The notes under the pieces were generated by a model. That model worked only from the letters and a program-made list of their open reading frames with translations. It searched no databases and was not told the origin of the DNA. Source: Enterococcus columbae DSM 7374 = ATCC 51263 (GTDB lineage: Bacteria > Bacillota > Bacilli > Lactobacillales > Enterococcaceae). From it: a stretch of 64,000 nucleotides of DNA. Of this stretch, positions 44,384 to 52,747 are shown one piece after another; the first letter of the stretch is position 1, and every line of letters begins with the position of its first letter. Position numbers and translations under genes: made by a program. Location: contig NZ_KE136347.1 in the NCBI RefSeq assembly GCF_000406925.1, positions 689,809 to 753,808 of the forward strand, written 5' to 3'.

Positions 44384-45142
44384 CTACAATCTCACAATGC
44401 GCCATTTGCCAACTCGGTTATAGCCTAAGCGTTCATAGATGCGGGCTGCGATCGGATTTTCATAAAATAGACAAGGCGCTTTACCCTCTACTAATAAATC
44501 TGCGGTTAATTTGGCCACGGTTTGTTGCGCATAGCCATGATTTCTAAAAGGCGCTAAGGTAGCCACACCGACTAGCATGGCTAAACCAGGACATTCCGCA
44601 GTACTTCTAGCAATCGAAACAATTTTCCCATCTACTCTAACGCCATAGACACGATCTAGTTTTTTCGCCAAACTTTCTTGGATTTCATCGGGGTTCGCTG
44701 AAAAGTTTTTAAAAGCACTTTTAAAAACCTCTGAAATTTCTTGCGCATCTTCAGGACCAAACGATTCAACGGCTGTCATTTCAGGTGCCTTTTTTAGTTC
44801 TTTGCATTGTGAGAAGTAACATAATACATTCTCTCTTGCAGTAAAGTCATATTTTGCCACCAAACTCGCTTCTCCATTAATATGTGTAACCTGGTGACGT
44901 TCAACTAACTCTGCGACAAATTCAGGATAAGTTCTACCTTCATCGCTTTGGACCAACAAACTATTTCGATAACGTAAGATTAAGCCGTGAATTCCCGTTT
45001 CATCTTCGTCAATATAGATATCCTGTACTTCAGAATCAAAGCCATAATTGTACAAATCACCGATAATAAATAAATTTAACGCAGGATTTCGATAGAGATA
45101 ATCTGTAACTTTTTCACGATCTGCTTCGACACATTTATGCAT
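44384..45142 (-). CDS. GNAT-family N-acetyltransferase, two-domain type
   Basis: 252 residues. The C-terminal half has the acetyl-CoA loop APFRNHGYAQQTVA and FYENPIAARIYERLGY. The N-terminal half (about 1-125) is a degenerate second GNAT-like domain (NPALNLFIIGDLYNYGFDSE), as in the FR47/DUF4081-like proteins. Substrate unknown. Its stop is followed directly by the second GNAT gene. Confidence 0.84.
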   Translation of the reverse strand: MHKCVEADREKVTDYLYRNPALNLFIIGDLYNYGFDSEVQDIYIDEDETGIHGLILRYRNSLLVQSDEGRTYPEFVAELVERHQVTHINGEASLVAKYDFTARENVLCYFSQCKELKKAPEMTAVESFGPEDAQEISEVFKSAFKNFSANPDEIQESLAKKLDRVYGVRVDGKIVSIARSTAECPGLAMLVGVATLAPFRNHGYAQQTVAKLTADLLVEGKAPCLFYENPIAARIYERLGYNRVGKWRIVRL

Positions 45143-45179
45143 GTCGCCTCATCTCCTTCTAATATTTTTCTCATTATAA

Positions 45180-45223
45180 CAAAAAAAGAACATCTTGCAA
45201 GCGCAATTGTGCAAGATGTTCTG
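45180..45223 (-). terminator. Terminator of the cardiolipin synthase gene
   Basis: AGAACATCTTGC / GCAAGATGTTCT perfect 12-bp stem and T-run on the minus strand. Confidence 0.92.
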
Positions 45224-45228
45224 AAAAA

Positions 45229-46797
45229 TTATAACAATTCAGCAAATAATCTTAAAAATAGCTCTTTTATTGACAAATGCGCTTTACGACCTTGTCGATA
45301 ATTTTCGGTAACTTCACGACACGTTGGAAAAATCGCATCAAAATCAGCCTTAATATCGAGGACTACTTGATTATCAACCATAAAACAGCCATTTTCAAAA
45401 TGATGATACAGACTTCGATAATCTAAATTAATGGTCCCGCAAGTCGCCATGATATCATCGACCACGCTCATCTTGGCATGACAAAAGCCAGGTGTCCATT
45501 CAAAAATCCGCACACCCGCCTTGACTAAATCAGGATAAAAGGAACGCGTAACCCCATAGACCATTTTCTTATCCGGTATTCCAGGCGTGACAATCCGCAC
45601 ATCCACTCCCCGTTTAGCTGCTAGTGCAATCGCATGAACCATCTCATCTGTTAAGATTAAATACGGAGTCATAAAGTAACAATATTTTTCCGCTTTATTC
45701 GCCATACTGATGTAGACCTCTTCGCCTACACGTTCAGCGGAAATAGGAATAAACGCATAAGGTTGAACATAACCAGTCGCCTCTTGAGGCAGTTCAGCTG
45801 GTAAAAATCGTAAGAAATGCTCATCCTTCTCATCTGTTTCCTTCACCGCATTCCACATTTCTAAAAAGGCAATGGTTAACGAACGAACAGCTGGCCCAAC
45901 CAACTGTATACCGGTATCCTTCCATTTACCATAAGGATGCGTCACATTAAAATATTCATTTGCTAAATTATAGCCACCAGTAAAACCAACCTCACCATCA
46001 ATTACGGTAATTTTACGATGATCCCGATTATTTAAAAAGACATTTAATCCCGGCATAAACGGATTAAACACCCGACAAGCAATGCCTAAGCCTGCCATTT
46101 TCTTGACAAAATCAGTATTAATAAAACCAATAGAGCCCATATCATCATAAAAAACCCGTACCTCAACGCCTTGTTGCACCTTTTCAACTAAGATTGTCTC
46201 AATTTTTTGCCAAGATTCCTTATCCTCAATAGCGTGGTATTCCATAAAAATGAAATGCTTGGCTGATTTTAGTGCCTTTAATTGCGCATTTAAACCCTTC
46301 ACTGCTTCATCAAAATAGGTCACCTTGGTATTTTGATAAATCGGATACTTCGCATAATGCTGTAAATAATCGGCAATACCTGCTGCTTTAGGATTGGTTT
46401 GCTTAAGCTCATCAATCAAGGCTTGCGAATCGGGTAGTAAAGGAAACAACAGCTCATCAATTGCTCGATAGCGCTCACGCATCTTACGCGTGCCATGATT
46501 CAAACCCACTAAAAGATAAATGGTTACCCCCACAATAGGAAATAATAAGATGAGAATAATCCATGGCATCTTCATCGTAGCAGTCTTATCTTCACTATAG
46601 ATATACAGCACTAAAATAGCACCAAAAATGCGTAACAAAATATTGAGCCACTCCGCATAATCACTCAAAGTAGTAAATAATAGTACAATTAGTGTTACCT
46701 CTAACAAAATAGATAATACAACAAAAACCAAACGACTTACCCCATTTTTGGTTTTAGCTCGCCCTTCCATAGTTGACGCTGCATGTTTTGCACCCAC
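45229..46797 (-). CDS. cls: Cardiolipin synthase (bacterial PLD type)
   Basis: 522 residues. N-terminal membrane segments (about 20-100, with the PLDc_N region MPWIILILLFPIVGVTIYLL) precede two phospholipase-D HKD motifs: NRDHRKITVIDGEVGFTGG and CHAKMSVVDDIMATCGTINLD. It condenses two phosphatidylglycerols to cardiolipin. The start is a GTG, chosen because GGAGG lies 7 bases upstream. Monocistronic. In enterococci Cls changes are linked to daptomycin response. Confidence 0.93.
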   Translation of the reverse strand: MGAKHAASTMEGRAKTKNGVSRLVFVVLSILLEVTLIVLLFTTLSDYAEWLNILLRIFGAILVLYIYSEDKTATMKMPWIILILLFPIVGVTIYLLVGLNHGTRKMRERYRAIDELLFPLLPDSQALIDELKQTNPKAAGIADYLQHYAKYPIYQNTKVTYFDEAVKGLNAQLKALKSAKHFIFMEYHAIEDKESWQKIETILVEKVQQGVEVRVFYDDMGSIGFINTDFVKKMAGLGIACRVFNPFMPGLNVFLNNRDHRKITVIDGEVGFTGGYNLANEYFNVTHPYGKWKDTGIQLVGPAVRSLTIAFLEMWNAVKETDEKDEHFLRFLPAELPQEATGYVQPYAFIPISAERVGEEVYISMANKAEKYCYFMTPYLILTDEMVHAIALAAKRGVDVRIVTPGIPDKKMVYGVTRSFYPDLVKAGVRIFEWTPGFCHAKMSVVDDIMATCGTINLDYRSLYHHFENGCFMVDNQVVLDIKADFDAIFPTCREVTENYRQGRKAHLSIKELFLRLFAELL

Positions 46798-47062
46798 GTT
46801 AAAACCTCCTTAGCTTTTCTAAAAAAATTATAACACACTCCCTTCAAAACAATGATTTTCATCCCATTTACATAACATTTAATAATCAATCTAACCCTTA
46901 GACAAATAAATATTATATAGGAAAAACACATTCAAATTCTTCACATACGACTAGCAAATCTATACATAAGCAAGGTATGGTAATCACTTGCTTAATCGCT
47001 AACCGTTCCCACGCTAGATTTTATTTGCGCACTGTTCATCGACTAGCTTCATATCCCTAATA
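46798..47062. other. Non-coding stretch upstream of cls
   Basis: No gene is seen. A 7-bp hairpin AAGCAAG / CTTGCTT lies near 46970-46995. The end of this stretch (GACTAGCTTCATATCCCTAA near 47041-47060) loosely resembles the repeat motif seen at 24601-24625, but not closely enough to call a repeat family. Confidence 0.3.
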
Positions 47063-47098
47063 AAAAACGATTGAGCATTTTCAGCCCAATCATTTTTC
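47063..47098 (-). terminator. Terminator of the DUF3885 gene
   Basis: GATTGAGC / GCCCAATC stem with T-run on the minus strand; it overlaps the stop codon of the gene. Confidence 0.75.
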
Positions 47099-47701
47099 AA
47101 ATATTTCTTGCATCGCTTTTCTATCATAATCTAATAGCCATTGATGATATTGTTGATAAATCGGCTTTAGCGTTGCTTTATTGGTAGCAACTAAGTCTAG
47201 CCCACGATCATCATATAAATGATAAAGCAACTTAGCTTGGCTATTAAGAAAATATACATTACCCGCTAAAAAATGTGGCTTTCTAAAATCAGTATATAGA
47301 ATATCTTCAAATAATTTTTCCACATCTAAATTAAAGTCAGGTAAATACCAATAATAGGCTTTAATCAGATATTTGTAACCATCATCTTTATAGGTAATAA
47401 GTTGTGTTTCTGATGAAAGTCCGATACTCTCAACATACTGTGTAAATAGCTTATCGTTTATCGTTCCAACTCTTAAATCTATTCGCAAAATATCAAATGG
47501 TCCTAGTGCTTGAAATAATTCTCGCGCACGTTGCCTCGCATTTTGAAAATAAGAGAATATGAATTGATCTTTTTCATCTATCGGTCTCCCCACGCCCATC
47601 TCGAAACGCAAAGCATACTTTGCTTGATAAAAGATTGGAGCATATACTGTTTGAACATTCATTTGTTTAATTATTTGTAGAAATTGTTGATGTAAACTCA
47701 T
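47090..47701 (-). CDS. DUF3885 family protein
   Basis: 203 residues, soluble. ALRFEMGVG near residue 28, RARELFQALGPFDILRIDLR, YHLYDDRGLDLVATNKATLK and the C-terminal YQQYHQWLLDYDR match the DUF3885 pattern, a family common in Firmicutes that often sits near polymorphic-toxin immunity genes. Function unknown. Ribosome site AGGTG. It borders the defence island on the left. Confidence 0.75.
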   Translation of the reverse strand: MSLHQQFLQIIKQMNVQTVYAPIFYQAKYALRFEMGVGRPIDEKDQFIFSYFQNARQRARELFQALGPFDILRIDLRVGTINDKLFTQYVESIGLSSETQLITYKDDGYKYLIKAYYWYLPDFNLDVEKLFEDILYTDFRKPHFLAGNVYFLNSQAKLLYHLYDDRGLDLVATNKATLKPIYQQYHQWLLDYDRKAMQEIFEK

Positions 47702-47826
47702 ATAACACCTAACTTTTTAGATTAATTGGTAAAAAATTTTTTCAAAAGATACAATTATGATTTTTCTATTTTTACTTTGTTAAATGATACATAGTAAATC
47801 TTCAAGTAAAAATTCTTAATTAAAGA

Positions 47827-48558
47827 TTAATAACACGGAAAATATCCTCTGTCTGAAATAAAGTAGGCTCTATCAGCTAATTCAATTAATTTTTTCTTAC
47901 TAATTATCAGATTTATCGGTTTTTCAGGTAATCTCAAAGTGAAAGTTAAATGCAAAAAATTAAGTCCTTCTAGATTATCATAAGCATAATTTTCTCTACT
48001 ATTTTGTTTACTCAACCTTAATCGTTTTGCTTTTTCCATAAGTACTTCTCTTGTTAGACCTACTGAAGATAAGTATTTTAGTAATTTCTCTTTACTGAGT
48101 AAAATTGCTTCAACTATCGTAAAATCTTTTGACGTTATTTCTGCTAAATCAATTTGAATTTTTTGTCCTGTTTTCCTATCTTTTATACATCTTGCATTTG
48201 GCCATATTAGCATATAATATTCTGTTTTTAAACCATCTTTAATTAACCATCCATCTCTAACTTTTCCCTCTTTTATAAAACTAAGTTCAAAGGCAAAAGT
48301 ATCCAAATTACTATTGGTATAGTATAATGCGGATTTCTCATCAATAATTATTTCTCGACTATCTTCTGTACGAATAATTACATCAATACCTTCATATTGT
48401 AATCTTAAATCAGTCTCACGTTCAAAAGTTAAGTAAGGAGCTTGATCTTCACACAGCCTAGAATAATAATTCTCGTCCATAAAAATACCTAATTCTTGTT
48501 CTGCACGACTATCTTTATTAAAATTAGATTTTTTGACATCTTTATTATAATCCACCAT
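47827..48558 (-). CDS. Putative endonuclease-like protein linked to the Sau3AI-type R-M locus
   Basis: 243 residues, no recognised family. Residues about 55-80 read YEGIDVIIRTEDSREIIIDEKSA, a plausible PD-(D/E)XK core (D, then D/E-x-K), supported by the flanking beta-strand pattern. It starts 21 bases after the restriction gene with ribosome site GGAGC and is therefore in its operon. It could be a second nuclease or accessory subunit; this is inference. Confidence 0.5.
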   Translation of the reverse strand: MVDYNKDVKKSNFNKDSRAEQELGIFMDENYYSRLCEDQAPYLTFERETDLRLQYEGIDVIIRTEDSREIIIDEKSALYYTNSNLDTFAFELSFIKEGKVRDGWLIKDGLKTEYYMLIWPNARCIKDRKTGQKIQIDLAEITSKDFTIVEAILLSKEKLLKYLSSVGLTREVLMEKAKRLRLSKQNSRENYAYDNLEGLNFLHLTFTLRLPEKPINLIISKKKLIELADRAYFISDRGYFPCY

Positions 48559-48579
48559 ATGAATCGCTCCATTCGTTTT

Positions 48580-50079
48580 TTATAGTAAATCTTTTACTTG
48601 TTCAAAAACATAGTCATTATTTAGCCAAAAACATTGTTTCGTCATCCAATCATCTGCAAATTCAGTGGGTTTATTTGTCCAAATAGCTGGTGTTGGTAAT
48701 TGATTGGCATTTTTATCATTAGCTATATAGCTAGATTTACTAGCATGAGGTCTAACATGAATAATTCTCTTATCAGATTTTCCAATAAAATTATTTGTAA
48801 CTCTCTTACCATCAAAACTCAATTGAACCCCAAATCTAATTGTATCTACTGTTTGTTGCCAAGCCAATCTGACAGTATTTTCTAAATCACTTTCTGGCAT
48901 AGACCAGAATTTTGCCCCTTTAAAAACAAATTCATCATTTTCTTTTTCCTCAAATACCACAAAGAAAAACTTCGCTGAATCCAACAAGTCTCGTAAAGTT
49001 GATTCTTCCCAGTTTTCTTGAACAAGCTGCTTAAAATCAAATGCCGGAAAACTCATACTTTCTTTAATACTATGATTCTTTTGCACTCGAATGGTTTTTA
49101 CTTGGATATTTGCTTTAAAGAATTCTTCTGTTTTTTCCAAGTCTTTTTGAATACCTAGCATTCTACTTGCTAACATCGCATTGATTGCCTTTGGATACTT
49201 GCCTTTCTCATCTTTCTCAATATCAAACTGTCTGGCTAATTCCGACACCGTCTTTCCAACATAGGATTTCAAACTATCAATAATATAATTTTCTAAAGAA
49301 GTGTTTTGTAAAATACTAATATCTCTAACAATACTTTCACCCGTATAATAGGGTGCTTGCCACTCAAAAAGTTCTCCCTCCTCGAACGGTTTTACTCGAA
49401 CATGCGAATCTTCATTGTCACCAAAAATAAACTCACGTAATAAATAAGTCATATATCCACTCTTCAAAGAGTATGCTCTTTGTTTTGCCATAGGTGCATT
49501 TAAACTTTCATGTTGTGCACGAACAGACTTACTACTAGCTCCCTTTGTGCATGCGCTTAAATACATAGTAATTCCTTCAGATAATTCATGTGCACGACCA
49601 GTCTTTATATATTCATGAATTTTTTCCCAGTCTTGCTTAATGATTAATAAATCTTTTTCTGGATATGTAAACAATACAGATTTTAATAATTCATATTCCT
49701 GCCATTTCTTACCTGGAATATACTCATAAAAACCTAACTCCATTAACTGATTCTTTTTCCAAAATGAACTAGTTGAAAAAGTTTTATCGAACTCCTTTTC
49801 ATAATTGATAATATTTAATACTAAACGCTCTTTAGCTGAAATGCCATTTTTTGTATGTTTGACTGGTGTTGCTTTTAATTCCACACCTGCATCTGATAAA
49901 TCTGCTCCAGCAATACTATTTTTATCAATCCCAAACCATGATTCCCAAGCATCACCAACTTTAGATTTTTTCCCTGATGCTTTTTCATCCATACTAGCCG
50001 CTAATTCCCCCATTGTTTTACCTATAGCTTCACAACCTCTATTGTGGACTTGTTCTTTTGTTTTATATACTAAATTCAT
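48580..50079 (-). CDS. Sau3AI-family type II restriction endonuclease
   Basis: 499 residues, close to the length of Sau3AI (about 490). It shares with it the N-terminal KEQVHNRGCEAIGK, GDAWESWFG, the MutH-type active site DLSDAGVELKATP (D..ExK), KSGYMTYLLRE and the C-terminal WMTKQCFWLNNDYV. Sau3AI cuts before GATC and has a second MutH-like half acting as allosteric DNA-binding domain, here at about 280-499. Expected to cut GATC unless C5-methylated. Divergent from the methyltransferase gene. Confidence 0.88.
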   Translation of the reverse strand: MNLVYKTKEQVHNRGCEAIGKTMGELAASMDEKASGKKSKVGDAWESWFGIDKNSIAGADLSDAGVELKATPVKHTKNGISAKERLVLNIINYEKEFDKTFSTSSFWKKNQLMELGFYEYIPGKKWQEYELLKSVLFTYPEKDLLIIKQDWEKIHEYIKTGRAHELSEGITMYLSACTKGASSKSVRAQHESLNAPMAKQRAYSLKSGYMTYLLREFIFGDNEDSHVRVKPFEEGELFEWQAPYYTGESIVRDISILQNTSLENYIIDSLKSYVGKTVSELARQFDIEKDEKGKYPKAINAMLASRMLGIQKDLEKTEEFFKANIQVKTIRVQKNHSIKESMSFPAFDFKQLVQENWEESTLRDLLDSAKFFFVVFEEKENDEFVFKGAKFWSMPESDLENTVRLAWQQTVDTIRFGVQLSFDGKRVTNNFIGKSDKRIIHVRPHASKSSYIANDKNANQLPTPAIWTNKPTEFADDWMTKQCFWLNNDYVFEQVKDLL

Positions 50080-50150
50080 AAATAATCATACTCCCATATA
50101 TTACTATTTTTATTTTATCAACAAATTGTACACCTCGCCACATCTTTCAC

Positions 50151-50179
50151 TTGATCAAAACTCTATTTTCGTGTATAAT
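50151..50179 (+). promoter_or_regulatory. Methyltransferase promoter with GATC in the -35 box
   Basis: TTGATC (50151-50156), a 17-base spacer and consensus TATAAT (50174-50179), 36 bases before the methyltransferase start. The -35 hexamer contains GATC, the expected recognition site of this R-M system, so methylation could feed back on transcription. Confidence 0.75.
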
Positions 50180-50215
50180 TTTTTTATCTGAACTAAAAAG
50201 AATTGAGGTAAGAAA

Positions 50216-51514
50216 GTGAATTCACTAAAAATATTTTCCATGTTTGATGGAGTTGGCGGATTTATTGTTGGTTTAAACAATTCAAATAAAGATTTTTTCA
50301 AAACAACTTACTCAAACCAATTTGAACCCTCACGTAAATCGCAGGATGCTTTTGAAGTTGGAGTATATCGTTTCCCTGAAATGGAGCATATCAATACTGA
50401 TGTTGAATTAATTCCTGATGAAAAATTTGATGAAATGAAAAAAAACGGAGTAAATATGATTGTCGGAGGTTTTCCATGCCAAGACTACTCTGTTGCACGT
50501 TCTAAGAAAAACGAATTAGGAATTGAAGGAAAAAAAGGTGTCCTGTTTTGGCAAATTATTCGTGCTACAACACATATTAAACCTAAATATCTAGTATTAG
50601 AAAATGTGGATCGATTACTAAAATCCCCTTCCAAACAGCGCGGACGTGATTTTGCTATTATGTTATCAGCATTCAATCAATTAGGATACTCAGTAGAGTG
50701 GCGTGTGATTGATGCTTCTCAATATGGAAGAGCGCAAAGAAGACGCAGAGTATTTTTCTTTGTTTATCGAAATGACACATCTTTTGCAAAAAAAATAGAT
50801 AAAAAATTCGAAAATGCTGAATCAAATTTATTCTTTGAAGAACATCAATATGACGAGTATATCTTTAAAGATGGACTCTTCGCACGTCAATTTCCAGTTG
50901 AGCAAACACCGAATAAAAATAGAATTGCTTCATATGAATTGGCGACCGATGTAGTTCAAATTTCCGAAACTTTCAGCGGAACTGTTTGGAATACTGGTAT
51001 TATGCGCCATGGTAGATATTTTACAATCGATACTACACCCACTCAGGATGAAAAACCAATTACATTGGGTGAAATCATACAAAATGAAGAAGAAATTAAT
51101 GAAAAATATTACTTAAACGACAAAGAAAAACTCGAAAAATTTCAATACTTACGTGGACCTAAAAAACTTGAACGAATTACTGCTGATGGTCATAAATGGA
51201 CCTACAGTGAAGGTGGAATGTCGCCTTATGATGACTTGTCCTTACCAGCTAGAACAATGTTAACAAGTGAGGGATCAGTGAATCGTTCCACACATTTATT
51301 AAAAATAAACGAACGATATCGTCTACTTACGCCAATTGAAGCAGAACGATTGCAAGATTTTCCTGATGACTGGACAAAATACAAAAAAGCAGCAGACGGA
51401 ACCATCTCTGAAGTCTCTGATCGTATGCGCATGTTTTTTATGGGCAACGCTTTAGTAACTGGTATCGTTAAAAGAATTGGTGATGAATTATATAAAATCG
51501 AAAATGAAGATTAA
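50216..51514 (+). CDS. DNA (cytosine-5) methyltransferase of the Sau3AI-like system
   Basis: 432 residues. C5-methyltransferase motifs in order: I FSMFDGVGGF, IV VGGFPCQDYSV with the catalytic Cys, VI LVLENVDRLL, VIII QYGRAQRRRRVFF, target-recognition region about 200-340, IX RLLTPIEAERLQDFPDDW and X FMGNALVTGIV. It protects GATC sites if specificity follows the neighbour endonuclease. GTG start with GAGGTAAGAAA upstream. Divergent from the endonuclease across a 136-base gap. Confidence 0.92.
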   Translation: MNSLKIFSMFDGVGGFIVGLNNSNKDFFKTTYSNQFEPSRKSQDAFEVGVYRFPEMEHINTDVELIPDEKFDEMKKNGVNMIVGGFPCQDYSVARSKKNELGIEGKKGVLFWQIIRATTHIKPKYLVLENVDRLLKSPSKQRGRDFAIMLSAFNQLGYSVEWRVIDASQYGRAQRRRRVFFFVYRNDTSFAKKIDKKFENAESNLFFEEHQYDEYIFKDGLFARQFPVEQTPNKNRIASYELATDVVQISETFSGTVWNTGIMRHGRYFTIDTTPTQDEKPITLGEIIQNEEEINEKYYLNDKEKLEKFQYLRGPKKLERITADGHKWTYSEGGMSPYDDLSLPARTMLTSEGSVNRSTHLLKINERYRLLTPIEAERLQDFPDDWTKYKKAADGTISEVSDRMRMFFMGNALVTGIVKRIGDELYKIENED

Positions 51515-51535
51515 ACTATAAGGTGGTTAAACAAA

Positions 51536-51844
51536 ATGGAAAATCCAGAAAAAGCATCCTTCTCAAATTGGCTCGCAAATAAAGGTCTATCCACATCTTC
51601 TATACAAAAATATTCTTCTCAAGCAAATAATAGAATTATAGCAGAATTGGGAATTGACTTTTATGAAGTCGAAAATTTGGACTCTTTGCGGAATTTACTG
51701 ATTGCCGTGAAAGAAATGGAAGCCAATATGCCTAAAAATCCAAACCATATGTATTCTGCTGCAGTTTCCAATTACATCAAATATAAAACCAGACAATATA
51801 ACCGTCTAGATACGCTTAATGACTATCAATATCTAAATAGATAA
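51536..51844 (+). CDS. Small helical protein downstream of the methyltransferase
   Basis: 102 residues. FSNWLANKGLSTSSIQKYSS resembles the SAM-like core-binding domain found at the N-terminus of integrases and of some DNA-binding or restriction proteins (MrcB/DUF3578-type neighbours). No catalytic domain follows. Ribosome site AAGGTGG. It follows the methyltransferase by 21 bases and could be a controller, an accessory or a truncated nuclease. Not recognised further. Confidence 0.55.
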   Translation: MENPEKASFSNWLANKGLSTSSIQKYSSQANNRIIAELGIDFYEVENLDSLRNLLIAVKEMEANMPKNPNHMYSAAVSNYIKYKTRQYNRLDTLNDYQYLNR

Positions 51845-51977
51845 AGTACTACCAAAAAACTATGGGCACATACCAAGACTTCTTCATGAACAAAGATGCG
51901 ATTAGCATAATTGATTTTGGAGAAACTATAACTTTTTGTCATATCAGTCAGGGTCTGATTCAAGGGTCGATTCAATG

Positions 51978-52017
51978 AAAAAATCGGAGAAAACAATCAT
52001 TAATTTCTCCGATTTTT
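51978..52017 (+). terminator. Terminator of the methyltransferase transcript
   Basis: AAAAATCGGAGAAA / TTTCTCCGATTTTT perfect 14-bp stem with T-run. Confidence 0.88.
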
Positions 52018-52029
52018 GCCTTAAAAAGG

Positions 52030-52375
52030 GACTTTTTAGCAGCCCTTTAGTCCCTCCGCAATTTTAGATGTAATAGTAAATCCTTTCATTAACCACTCAA
52101 TTTGTTCATGCATTAAATCCAGAACTTCCGTAGTATTTCATGACCAAGTTAAGCGCCTATTTTTCAAAACGTTTATAAAACACCCAGAATCCTTCACCAT
52201 CCCAATAAAATGCTTTGAATCGATTGCTTTTTCCACCACAAAAAAGAAAGCCAGATTTTGAAAGTGGATATAAATCAATTGTGACTGAATAAGATAAGCC
52301 AGTGAATCGATTCCTTTTCTTAAATCCGTTTGCCACAAACAATGTAGACGGGACCCAGATTACTTAAGTTTAGTC
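52030..52375 (-). pseudogene. IS66-family Orf2 (TnpB-like) remnant
   Basis: Minus-strand fragments in changing frames read GPVYIVCGK, then TDLRKGIDSLAYLIQSQ, then DLYPLSKSGFLFCGGK and NRFKAFYWDGEGFWVFYKRF, GRLTWS, and EVLDLMHEQIEWLMKGF. These are consecutive blocks of the IS66 Orf2 protein broken by at least three frameshifts. It is clearly decayed. It separates the R-M genes from the Hachiman-like operon. Confidence 0.82.
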
Positions 52376-52747
52376 CCATAAGCGAACATCTTTTCTAAAA
52401 TTTCATTTCGTTGAGTGTCATCAAGTGATGAAAAAAGGCTGAACTCAAGTAACCCCACTTTACAACGAAGCAAGAGCTCATTTTTGGTTCGTTACTTGCA
52501 ATGTTGCATGCCAGTTTTGGGCATCGCTAGAGGGACAATCGCCTGTTTCATCATATAAAATCCTCCAATCTTCTGTTTGAATACAGTATAATTGGAGAAT
52601 CATAGAGGCTATACACCATGTTATTGGACGCTTACAGTAGTCTACTATAATATCTGATATGAATGAGCTTTACCTAATCAGAAAAAATTATGAAAAATAT
52701 GTAGGTAAGGAGGTGGAACAATTACTCACCATTCTCCACTTCAGTTA
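52376..52747. other. IS66 remnant continuation and spacer
   Basis: No intact gene. The first part may be decayed IS66 Orf1 sequence (minus-strand fragment LLRCKVGLLEFSLFSSLDDT). The rest up to the helicase stop is AT-rich and holds nothing recognised. No complete IS inverted repeats are seen. Confidence 0.4.

Noticed and set aside
46930..47062. Possible second copy of the 24.5-kb palindromic element
   Set aside because: The short similarities (GACTAGC, CATATCCCTAAT) are too weak and the strong stem is missing.
50485..50676. Minus-strand ORF inside the methyltransferase
   Set aside because: Antisense shadow of the motif IV-VI region; no ribosome site.
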